A stretch of DNA of 57,448 nucleotides from an uncultured Gammaproteobacteria bacterium (lineage in GTDB: Bacteria; Pseudomonadota; Gammaproteobacteria; Steroidobacterales; GCA-2729495): NCBI GenBank assembly GCA_937921935.1, contig CAKZWQ010000065.1, positions 1-57,448 of the forward strand. The letters run 5' to 3'. Positions 17,010 through 25,148 of this stretch are shown one piece after another (positions within the stretch are counted from its first letter, which is position 1; every line of letters starts with the position of its first letter). The notes under the pieces are model-generated. The model searched no databases. It had not been told where the DNA came from and saw nothing but the letters and a program-made list of their open reading frames with translations. Both the position numbers and the translations under genes were made by a program.

Positions 17010-18305
17010 TTAAAACGCGAAGCGTGAACGGATACCCCAGACATAGGCCTGATCTTCATCATTGCGCACCGGGTCAATGATGAGTTGGAGTGTCGGGGTC
17101 ACTGCAATCTGCGGTGTGATGTTGATCCGGTAGAAAACATCCAGCGTACCCTGGTCATCCAGGTCGCCGTCCACCGGCCGCGACCAGGTGACGCCCATGC
17201 CGATGCGGTCATTGGTCTGGCCGAATATGCCGTCAATCGCAAAGCCGGCATTAATCATGTGCTCCAGCGGTGTGGGGGCGACCTCAGTGGAGCCAACCCG
17301 TCGCAAGAAAAAGCCGTCACTGTCGACGTCCGTATACCCATAGCGAAGAAAGGGCAGAAAACGGCCAAAGCGCTGCGAGGCTGACAACGCGAATCCCCAG
17401 GCATTGAGGGCCTCATCTTCACGTTTATCCTGGTGCCAGACGGAAAGATGAATGTCGCCGGGCGGGGGGCGGCCGGGTTGCCGGGGTGCCAGTTGCGGGT
17501 CAAAGCCGATTTCAAAAATGGTGAAGAGTTCGCCTTCGTCGAACAGGCTGTTGAAGCCGGCCTTCTCGGCATTGGCGTTGGCATCATGCACGCCGGCTCT
17601 CAGGTAGACATTGGGCTGGGGCCGGTACATAGCGAATGCGCCAAGCCCTCTGTCGGGCAGCGGGATGATGAAGTTCGCCCCGTGGATCGCGTCCAGAAAA
17701 TCTGTCCGGAAATTCTTTAGCGGAAAGAAGTCGTAGGCTGAGACCGGGAATAGCTTGCCGGCAAGAAACCAAACTTTTCAGTGAACTTGTGCTGTAGCCA
17801 GAGCTGGCCAATGGTTGGGTCGACTTCGCCAAAGGCTACTGTGGTCGGATAGAAGGAAACCGACCTGCGTAAAGAGAGCAACGGGAGGCAGGTCGCTGGT
17901 CACGTCGCGGTAAAGGAACTCGAAGCCCAGCTGTGTTGGCGCTTCGGTGTCACGCCCCAGGAATGTCCAGGTGCCGTCAACGACGATTTCGTAGGCCGCG
18001 GCATCATCCTCGGGTCCGACTGTGTCGCTGGCGTTCTGATACAGGTGGGTGAAGGAGGCCGTGGGTTTGAAAGCGTGATTTTCATCCAGTTTCGACCGGG
18101 CATTTCCCCAGGGTGTCATGACGGCGTCCATGCCCGGGATCTGGAAGAGATAGGCCTTGCGGTCCCGGTCCTGCTGATACTGCTCGGCGATGGACCCCGG
18201 ATTATTCATGTCCGGAAAATCCGTGTCGTCGGCTGCGCTCTCCGCCAGGCTCAGGCCTGGAGCAAGCATGCACAGTCACGCCAGAATGCGGGGAAAGGCC
18301 TTCAT
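17010..18305 (-). pseudogene. OprB-like carbohydrate porin, inactivated by a nonsense codon and two frameshifts
   Basis: Stitched together, the leftward frames give a roughly 430-residue outer-membrane barrel of the OprB family: DVTSDLPPVALFTQVG, then FYPTTVAFGEVDPTIGQLW, LAGKLFPVSAYDFFP, the long PLPDRGLGAFAMYRPQPN region and a terminal phenylalanine (SRFAF). Three lesions break it. The start ATG at 18305 opens a signal peptide (MKAFPRILA) cut by TGA at 18276-18278. Near 17860 the frame shifts as if one base were added, and near 17768 it shifts back as if one were lost; reading straight on meets TGA at 17778-17780. Both end segments share one frame. A working porin would pass sugars or other small solutes across the outer membrane. 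Sequencing error could explain single indels but hardly all three. Confidence 0.85.
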
Positions 18306-18464
18306 CTGATGCTCCCTGAACCCCTGTCGGGCCTCAATCGGCTTCGTAGTTTACAGCTCGCGGGCTGCCCAAGGATCGGGCTTACACTTATAGCATTTTC
18401 CGAAAGTCACCCATATATTAGGTGAGCGAAATTATGCCCACGATTTTACTGGTGAGGACATTCG

Positions 18465-20168
18465 ATGATTGACACCGGCAGGTCAGCAGCGCTGGCGCTT
18501 TTCCTGACAGCTGCATTTTTGCTCAGCGGTTGTGGCCCCTCAGATGTTTCTGCGCCCTCATCAGAATCCGCCGAACTCTCCGCTTCGCCGGAGCCGGCCC
18601 CGGATTCGAAATCACGCCCGAATATTCTGCTCGTCGTCGCTGATGACATGGGCTGGACAGATATCGGCAGTTACGGCGGTGAGATTGACACCCCGCATCT
18701 GGATGCGCTTGCGCGCCAGGGCGTTCAATTCACGGATTTCCATGTTTCCGTGAGTTGTTCCCCGACCCGCTCGATGCTCATGTCAGGCAATGACAACCAC
18801 GTGGCCGGGCTTGGCAATATGAACGAGATGCTGGCCCCGAACCAGGTTGGTCAGCCAGGGTATGAAGGGCGCCTGAATGATCGCGTGGCCTCGCTGGCGG
18901 AAGTCCTGCGCGAGGAGGATTACCACACCTACATGGCCGGTAAGTGGCACCTGGGAAAGCAGGCGGGAACCCGACCCTTTGACCGCGGTTTCGAGCAAAG
19001 CTTCTCAATGCTGGTCGGTGCAGCCAGCCATTGGGACGACATGCTTGGCATCCTGCCAATGGATGACCCGGCGCTGTATTCGCGAAACGGGGAATTGCTC
19101 GATGAGTTGCCGGCTGATTTTTATTCGAGCCGGAGTTACGCGGATTTCCTCATGGATTCAATTCGCAGCAACCACGGTGATGGCAAGCCTTTTCTCGGTT
19201 ACCTTGCGTTCACCGCCGTGCATGACCCGGTTCAGGTGCCGGAGCCCTGGCTGTCGAAGTATCGCGGCGATTACGACGAGGGCTACGAAGCGCTCAGGGT
19301 GAGCCGGTGGCGGGCCGCCATGAAGCTCGGCCTCGTCCCCCAGGGCGCTGAACTTGCCCCCAGGCACCCCATGATCAAACCCTGGGATGAGTTGAGTGCC
19401 GAAGAGCAGGCGCTCGAAGCGCGCGGCATGGAGGTCTATGCTGGCATGCTCGAAGCTATGGATTACCACTACGGTCGCGTGGTGGCGTTCCTCAAGGACA
19501 TTGGCGAGTACGACAACACAATTATAATTTTTCTCTCCGACAACGGGGCCAACCCGTTCTACTCGGACGACTATCCCGGGTCGGACAGCCCGGAGTTTCG
19601 TGTGCAGTTTGACAATAGCCTGGAGAACATTGGCCATCCGGGCTCCAACTACTCCTATGGCATCGGTTTTTCGAGTGGTTCCGGCGGTCCGCTGGACAAG
19701 TTCAAGATGACGGTCGGCGAGGGGGGCATCCGTGTGCCGTTGCTTGTTTCTGGTCCGGGTATCAATCAGGGCGCTCGTAGTGACGCATTCACCTACGTAT
19801 GGGATGTACTGCCCACCCTGCTGGATGCAGCTGGGATGGAATTTCCTGCAGAGATCCAGGGTCGTGTGGTCGAGGCCCCTCGCGGTCGTTCGATGCTGGG
19901 TCTCCTGAATGGCACGCAGGATGCTCTCTATGGCGAGGAAGAATTTGTCGGGGGAGAAATGCTCAACGGCAAGTGGATGCGACAGGGTAATTTCAAAGCC
20001 ATGATGACTCCAAGGCCCTATGGTGACGGAACCTGGAGCCTTTTCAATGTTGTGGAAGATCCAGGCGAAGCGAACGACCTCGCGGAGGCTATGCCGGATA
20101 AGCTGGCAACACTGAAGGCTGCATGGGATGACTATGCGCGCGACGTTGGTGTGATTCTGGCGGAGTAG
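18465..20168 (+). CDS. Arylsulfatase-type sulfatase, lipoprotein
   Basis: A 567-residue alkaline-phosphatase-superfamily sulfatase. The signal peptide ends in a lipobox (LLSGC, Cys23), followed by a Ser/Pro/Glu-rich linker, so it should be a membrane-anchored periplasmic or surface lipoprotein. NILLVVADDMGW supplies the metal-binding aspartates. Cys98 in CSPTRS is the residue converted to formylglycine, and AGKWHLG follows. SDNGAN near residue 360 gives the remaining metal ligands. It hydrolyses sulfate esters; the substrate (polysaccharide, aryl or sterol sulfate) is not decidable. It has no maturation enzyme or transporter beside it, and its only neighbour is the broken OprB-like porin, divergently transcribed. 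Activation of the cysteine needs FGE or anSME encoded elsewhere. Confidence 0.93.
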   Translation: MIDTGRSAALALFLTAAFLLSGCGPSDVSAPSSESAELSASPEPAPDSKSRPNILLVVADDMGWTDIGSYGGEIDTPHLDALARQGVQFTDFHVSVSCSPTRSMLMSGNDNHVAGLGNMNEMLAPNQVGQPGYEGRLNDRVASLAEVLREEDYHTYMAGKWHLGKQAGTRPFDRGFEQSFSMLVGAASHWDDMLGILPMDDPALYSRNGELLDELPADFYSSRSYADFLMDSIRSNHGDGKPFLGYLAFTAVHDPVQVPEPWLSKYRGDYDEGYEALRVSRWRAAMKLGLVPQGAELAPRHPMIKPWDELSAEEQALEARGMEVYAGMLEAMDYHYGRVVAFLKDIGEYDNTIIIFLSDNGANPFYSDDYPGSDSPEFRVQFDNSLENIGHPGSNYSYGIGFSSGSGGPLDKFKMTVGEGGIRVPLLVSGPGINQGARSDAFTYVWDVLPTLLDAAGMEFPAEIQGRVVEAPRGRSMLGLLNGTQDALYGEEEFVGGEMLNGKWMRQGNFKAMMTPRPYGDGTWSLFNVVEDPGEANDLAEAMPDKLATLKAAWDDYARDVGVILAE

Positions 20169-20454
20169 CCAGGCAGACATAGACCTCAGGCTCTGATGTG
20201 GTCAGTTGCCAATTCTGGCGAATTTCGTGACCCGGGTGTGCATCGTTATTCACCGTCAGGCACCTGGGCCGCTCTCGGCCATCCCTGGCCTCCGCAGCAT
20301 TAGTACATCCTGTATGTCACAACGGAAGTCCCTTGGCAATTGTCACTTAGTACAGTGACTTAATAGTGAGCGGTCGCCCTAATAATGCTGAGGTCAGTGT
20401 TTCACTCCGCAAACTTTGAGGCTTGCTCTGCGGGAATTCTGTCCCCCATCTCTC

Positions 20455-20844
20455 CTAAGTCCGGCGTTGTTTGATCAGCTTGCGACGCGTGTGTTTGTCA
20501 GGTCGTCCATCGGTCCTGGGCGCCAGCAGACGATCCTTTTTCAGGGCCTGAATCTGCTCTTCTCTCTGCTCAGCAATTGCCTCGTCCTCCTCATAGCATG
20601 CGCGTGCTTCGGCAGCCGGCCCGCGGCGAGTGGGTGTCGCTATCACACTCAAGGCGTAGGGCAGGCGATCCCGGATCAGATCAATTCGGTCGTCGGGCTT
20701 CACGCGAGTGCCTGGTGAAGTTCTTTGTCCGTTTAGCCGGACATGGCCGCCGAGGACCGCAGCAGTCGCCTGGCCGCGGGTCTTGAAAAATCGACAGCGA
20801 TGCAACCAGAGGTCAATGCGAAGCCCATTCTGGTCTTCTTCCAT
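20455..20844 (-). CDS. hslR: S4-domain RNA-binding protein, Hsp15 (HslR) family
   Basis: A 129-residue basic protein. The S4 domain begins at once (LRIDLWLHRCRFFKTRGQA) and continues with GGHVRLNGQRTSPGTRVKPDD, the standard S4 pattern. A basic, charged C-terminal helix follows (LKKDRLLAPRTDGRPDKHTRRKL), as in Hsp15, which binds stalled 50S subunits with a nascent chain and recycles them after heat shock. I chose ATG at 20844 rather than the in-frame start at 20928, because the extra 28 residues do not match the family and would overlap the MFS gene. It follows the MFS gene on the same strand, 73 bases behind its stop. Confidence 0.85.
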   Translation of the reverse strand: MEEDQNGLRIDLWLHRCRFFKTRGQATAAVLGGHVRLNGQRTSPGTRVKPDDRIDLIRDRLPYALSVIATPTRRGPAAEARACYEEDEAIAEQREEQIQALKKDRLLAPRTDGRPDKHTRRKLIKQRRT

Positions 20845-20917
20845 GAGGCAATATCCTATTCGGCGCCTTTGCGTTCCCAGGGCGGAACCGGCAGGAACAG
20901 TTACCGCAAAGCCCTTG

Positions 20918-22225
20918 TCAGGCTGCACTCACCGTATTCCCCGGTGAACGGAAACGCACCACCAGTGCGAACAACAGTACGAAGCCTTGAAACACGCCGA
21001 GCATCACAAAGGGTGCCGACGGGCCAATAGCATCGAACAGCACACCACCGACAACCGTCGCTATCAGGATTCCTACCGCCCCGAACCAGGCGTTAGTGGC
21101 GACCACGGTGCCGCGTTCTGCAGCCGAGGCCTCCTGGCCGATCAGCGTGACCGAGGCAATAATGGCGCTCCCCTGGCCGATAGCCAGCAAGACGAAAAAC
21201 GGCAACATGGCGTTATCCAGCGGGGAACTGATTAATCCCATGGATCCATATCCGGCGGCCGCCAGGGCCATAGCCAGGGCGAGGCCGGTCACACGATTGA
21301 GCTTATCCATGATTACGCCGAAGATCGGCATCCACAGCAAGGTAACGGCACCCATCAGCCCCATGAGCTTGCCCGCGTGCGCAAATGCCTGTGGCTGGCT
21401 AACCCCGGCATCGCCGGCAACCTGAAGTACCCAGACCGAAACAAACAGACCCTTGATGGCGTTATCTGAGCGACCCGCAAAGGCGGCCACATAGGAAAGT
21501 ACGATCCGCGGGTTGCGCATTGCCTGCAGCCCGGCCAGTAGTGTGCTTCCAAGCGGTACCTTCCCGGCCTTAATCGCGGTTTGTGGCAACCCGGGCTGCA
21601 GGCCCACTTTAAAAATCATTGCCGAGAGTACGCAAAGGCCTCCAGCGGCAAGAAACATCGCCATGCCAGCCGATACCGGCTCGACACCGCGGCCTTCCAG
21701 CAAGCCAGGAATCTGGGCAAGGCCGGCACTCATGAATATGACGCCAAGGCCGTTCATCACCCCCGTAAAGCCGAACAGCCGACCGCGTGAACGTTCCTCC
21801 GTGTAATCATTGCCGATGGTTGGTATCTGCGCGGATAATGAAGCGGCGCCGATCGCGAATATGGCCCTATATATAATGAGTTCATTTAGCGAGGTCGCGA
21901 AGGGGAATAATCCATAGCCCAGTCCGCAAAACAAAATTCCGCCAATGATTACCGGCCGCCTGCCTATCCGGTCGGCCAGGGCGCCGAATGGGACTATCAG
22001 TATCAGCGCGATGATTTCGGTCACCAGGGCGAGAATACTGGTAGCAACACCTTGCTCGCTTTTGGGGATGCCGAGATTGACGTCCAGCAAATAGGCCTGC
22101 AGGAAATTCATGCCGGCCAGCATTGCGATGCAGATAAACGCCGCGTACATGAACGTCCAGAAATTAAATTTCCTGACGCCCGGGCTCAGATGCACCGGCC
22201 CTACTTTTTCGCTGACGATAGCCAA
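20918..22225 (-). CDS. MFS transporter
   Basis: A 435-residue, about twelve-helix transporter. The loop GALADRIGRRPVIIGG is a clear MFS signature. The overall sequence resembles the proteins at 365-1699 and 37984-39306: similar N-terminal domain with LGIPKSEQGVATS, the 'YTEERSRGRLFG' loop and 'RNPRIVLSYVAAFAGRSD' in the centre. The family is often met near SDRs, Rieske oxygenases and other catabolic genes in Proteobacteria, but the substrate is not known. It is transcribed leftward ahead of hslR. The 127 bases before it separate it from the DUF1415 gene. Confidence 0.9.
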   Translation of the reverse strand: MAIVSEKVGPVHLSPGVRKFNFWTFMYAAFICIAMLAGMNFLQAYLLDVNLGIPKSEQGVATSILALVTEIIALILIVPFGALADRIGRRPVIIGGILFCGLGYGLFPFATSLNELIIYRAIFAIGAASLSAQIPTIGNDYTEERSRGRLFGFTGVMNGLGVIFMSAGLAQIPGLLEGRGVEPVSAGMAMFLAAGGLCVLSAMIFKVGLQPGLPQTAIKAGKVPLGSTLLAGLQAMRNPRIVLSYVAAFAGRSDNAIKGLFVSVWVLQVAGDAGVSQPQAFAHAGKLMGLMGAVTLLWMPIFGVIMDKLNRVTGLALAMALAAAGYGSMGLISSPLDNAMLPFFVLLAIGQGSAIIASVTLIGQEASAAERGTVVATNAWFGAVGILIATVVGGVLFDAIGPSAPFVMLGVFQGFVLLFALVVRFRSPGNTVSAA

Positions 22226-22352
22226 AGTCGTGCCCTTATCCGCCTTTCACTTCACCATAACCCATGTGCGATGCGGTACCAATCAGCGCGGCGCCGAAAA
22301 GCATCAGAACTGGGGCAATAGATCAATGGTGCCTGGCAGGATCGCAGCATCG

Positions 22353-22916
22353 CTATGGCCCCTGGTTCCTGGTTCCAGCGAAACAGCCCTGGATTAATGC
22401 CTGTAACTTTTCACGTCCTAACTGGTTCATTTTTTCAATATTACGAATTGGTATTTCGTCAATATCCGGATAAGTGGCGATGCTTCGTTCGAGACTTGCC
22501 TCCCGAAGAATATGCAACAGGGGGTAAGGGGAGCGATTCGTGTAATTCTCTACATCATCTTTATCAGTGCCGGCGAACTGGTAGTCCGGGTGAAAACTGG
22601 CAACCTGATAAATGCCTTCCAATCCCATCTGTGCCAGCAATTGATCGGCCTTGTCGAGAAACTGGTTGTAGTCGAAAAAATCCTGCAGCACATCCGGATG
22701 AATCAGTAAGGTGGTTTCTACCCCTTGGTCATCTTTGAGTAATAACAACTCGGTTGCCAGTGCCACTAGCAGTTGTTCTTCCGCGATTGAGTCGGTCACA
22801 ACAAAACGGATCCGGTGTCTTAGCAACTCACGCCTGGCAAACGGGCAAAGGTTCAACTCAACAATCAAATCCTCAACCCACCGCCGCACTGCACTAATTA
22901 TGGTGTTGTCTTCCAA
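22353..22916 (-). CDS. DUF1415 family protein
   Basis: A 187-residue soluble protein. VRRWVEDLIVELNLCPFA at the N-terminus, LLIHPDVLQDFFDYNQFLD in the middle and FAGTDKDDVENYTNRSPYP with LHILREASLERSI toward the end are the hallmarks of DUF1415, conserved in Proteobacteria with no assigned function. The conserved Cys, the Asp/Asn-rich segment and the NRSPYP box suggest an enzyme, but that is speculation. No signal peptide. It is on the same strand as the MFS gene but 127 bases apart, so probably a separate unit. Confidence 0.9.
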   Translation of the reverse strand: MEDNTIISAVRRWVEDLIVELNLCPFARRELLRHRIRFVVTDSIAEEQLLVALATELLLLKDDQGVETTLLIHPDVLQDFFDYNQFLDKADQLLAQMGLEGIYQVASFHPDYQFAGTDKDDVENYTNRSPYPLLHILREASLERSIATYPDIDEIPIRNIEKMNQLGREKLQALIQGCFAGTRNQGP

Positions 22917-23226
22917 AAAATCCCTCGAGCCGCAGACTGCGGGAATGCCTGGGTCAGTTTACTTGACTTGAATTCCTAGATGGCTTCGGCATGGGCTTGA
23001 ATTGATTCCGCGAAGTTATGTTGTTGGAGGTCCATACGGCCCGGAGGTCGAGACTGTCGGCACCCGAACCCGGTTTGCAGACTGCATCAAGTGACGAGTC
23101 AGGACTTGGGGGACATTGAAAATTGTTCGCCGGCCACCTGCTTTTCCATCGTGAGTCTGGAACAAGCTATATCAACATGCTATAAGCCAGTCGAATTGGA
23201 CAAATTAGATACTCAGCTATTGCAAG
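22917..23226. other. Intergenic region between divergent DUF1415 and membrane-protein genes
   Basis: I see no gene, repeat or clear promoter box here. It must hold the promoters for both divergent genes. Confidence 0.35.
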
Positions 23227-23796
23227 ATGAACAGTACCATTGCCACTGCTCAGGTCGAGCACGACCCGCATAAGTATTTCTGGTTTGCTGTCTATGTGTT
23301 GATTATGGCTGTTGGGGCCTTGCCCCTGTTTGGCTTGCGCATCCCCAGTATCCTTCCCTATACCCCCATGCTGGTGATCCACGAGTTTGCAGCCTTCGCT
23401 TTCGTTGGGCATACGTTTTTCAGCAACATCTGGTCGCTGCGCATTCGCAGCACTCAGCCCCGCCAGTTCGGCGTCTGGGCCCGCAAGCATATGCGCGTAC
23501 TGTGTCTCTCGGTCACCGGGCCCATGGCGGTCATTACACCTTTGGCCGGCCTGATGGTCGTGGAGCAGTGGGGCGGACTGGCCGGTGCACCGTGGGCCTG
23601 GGATTCGTACCTGGCATTCTGGATCATATGCGCAATCAGCGTTGTGCCTGACGTCATTCGCTATGCGCGAAATCGGAATGCGGACGACCCCATGCACGGG
23701 ATGCTCAATGGGGGCATCCGCGCTATGGTGGCTACGGTGCTGACGTTCTACATCATGATCGCGATGATCGCCAAGGTGTCCTTGATTGCTGGTTGA
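23227..23796 (+). CDS. Multi-pass membrane protein, DUF2269-like
   Basis: A 189-residue protein with four likely membrane helices: about 19-37, 46-68 (around IHEFAAFAFVGHTFFSNIW), 92-112 and 125-145, then a last one near the C-terminus. Histidines inside helix two (IHE and GHTF) and conserved-looking arginines at its cytoplasmic end recall the DUF2269 family of predicted membrane proteins, in which such residues might bind haem or metal. I am not sure of the family. No signal peptide apart from the first helix; no ribosome site of note. Gene neighbours give no hint of its role. Confidence 0.7.
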   Translation: MNSTIATAQVEHDPHKYFWFAVYVLIMAVGALPLFGLRIPSILPYTPMLVIHEFAAFAFVGHTFFSNIWSLRIRSTQPRQFGVWARKHMRVLCLSVTGPMAVITPLAGLMVVEQWGGLAGAPWAWDSYLAFWIICAISVVPDVIRYARNRNADDPMHGMLNGGIRAMVATVLTFYIMIAMIAKVSLIAG

Positions 23797-23988
23797 TCTA
23801 AGTGGCTCAAGTCCTGTATCAGGGGTTTAGACTTTAGTCTGTAGAAACCACAAGGACATGGCGAGTTTAGGGTCACTGTCCCGAAAATCCTCTTCGTAAT
23901 GCGAGGAGAGATTTCTCTGGGCTATCGAGCGCAGAATTGATAGATACCAGGAAACACTATTTGCCTGAATTCAATGGCAGCGGGATGA

Positions 23989-24759
23989 ATGGAAAACAAG
24001 GTGCAACAAGACTCCATGATGAACGAATCGGCTGGTAGACGTCTGATGAACCTGCGCCAGTTCATATTGATTGTCCTGTTGGCCTTTTCCCTGCCGGCGC
24101 TTGCCTATGTCAGCGATGATGACTGGGAGTTGCACTCGAAAAAGAACAAGGAGATCCAGGTCTATACCAAAGCTGTCGAAGGGCAGCCTATTAGGGCAAT
24201 TAAGGCAGTCACGAACCTCGATGTATCCATCGAAACTTTATTGACGGTTTTGTCTGATGCTGAGCTGGTACCCGAATGGATCCCGGTCATTGGCACAGCG
24301 GTTCTGCTTCAGGACACGGACCCGGATGGGGTCTCCATGATGTATATGGTCACACGGTTCCCCTGGCCTGTCCGGAGCAGGGACGTGGTGGTTAAAACGA
24401 TAATTGAGTATGACAAGAGCTCCAATACTGTCTACATGGAGTCCTCAGACATTGCCGGCGTTATGGACAAGACGCGGAAAAAAATCAGAATCCCTGCCAC
24501 ATTTACGCGATGGAAAATCTCTCCATTGGATAGTGGGGAGTTACATGTGGAGCTGACTACCCACTCGGACCCGGGCGGTTGGTTTCCTAAATGGCTGGTC
24601 AACATGATTATGAAGAGCACGCCAAAACAGATGTTCGCCAAGCTGCAAACAATTGTGGCCGAGGAGCAGGAAAGAGACCGGCCTTTTGATGAAGTATTTG
24701 TTTTCGGTAAAAAGGGTGTCTGGGACAGCGAGACCTGGGACAGGGGTCTAAGCCCTTAG
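23989..24759 (+). CDS. START-domain (StAR-related lipid transfer) protein, exported
   Basis: A 256-residue protein. Residues 20-39 (from MNLRQFILIVLLAF to ALA) are a signal peptide or anchor, preceded by 19 residues if translation starts at 23989; an ATG at 24046 would give a standard signal peptide. The remainder fits a bacterial START domain: DDDWELHSKKNKEIQVYTK, the LSDAELVPEWIP segment, TRFPWPVRSRDVVV and DPGGWFPKWLVNMI, with a long amphipathic C-terminal helix. START domains bind a lipid, sterol or aromatic ligand in a deep cavity. A periplasmic lipid-binding role is inferred. It forms a single-gene unit. Its role here might link to lipid-like substrates of the nearby oxidative genes, but nothing ties them together. 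Confidence 0.85.
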   Translation: MENKVQQDSMMNESAGRRLMNLRQFILIVLLAFSLPALAYVSDDDWELHSKKNKEIQVYTKAVEGQPIRAIKAVTNLDVSIETLLTVLSDAELVPEWIPVIGTAVLLQDTDPDGVSMMYMVTRFPWPVRSRDVVVKTIIEYDKSSNTVYMESSDIAGVMDKTRKKIRIPATFTRWKISPLDSGELHVELTTHSDPGGWFPKWLVNMIMKSTPKQMFAKLQTIVAEEQERDRPFDEVFVFGKKGVWDSETWDRGLSP

Positions 24760-25148
24760 CCGGAATTCATTCGAATGCTGCGGGGCGACTTTGAGTCGGC
24801 AGCGGTCATTTTCTGCGGCCGGCCGGTCAAAAGAGCACCGGGCCAGTTTGCTTTTACTCCTTCCCCTAAATGATTGCGGCAAATTTAGCATTTTGAGAGC
24901 CAGGTGATTGTCCCCGGAAAGGGCTGATCTGTCAGCTGGCAGGTGTTTATCCGCTTGTGCGGGGGGCTGCAGGGGCTGATAATCCGGATCCGCTGCCCAG
25001 CAAGCGGGGCGAATAGGATGGCTGCGGCTTCTACCTAATTACCCCCGGTCGGCGCCTTGCTATCGTGGGGTCTTCGGCCGGCGCTGCTAGCGTGGTGTGG
25101 AAGGCCGGCCAAATAATAATGTTATCGGGAAGCAATCTGTCCGTCGCC
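24760..25148. other. Intergenic region upstream of the exported hydrolase
   Basis: No gene supported. Translation of the following gene could in principle begin as early as 25065, but that start lacks a ribosome site and puts 28 extra residues before the signal peptide. No terminator with a T tract was found after the START gene. Confidence 0.35.

Noticed and set aside
19158..20180. Leftward 340-residue open frame
   Set aside because: Antisense to the sulfatase and without any domain pattern.
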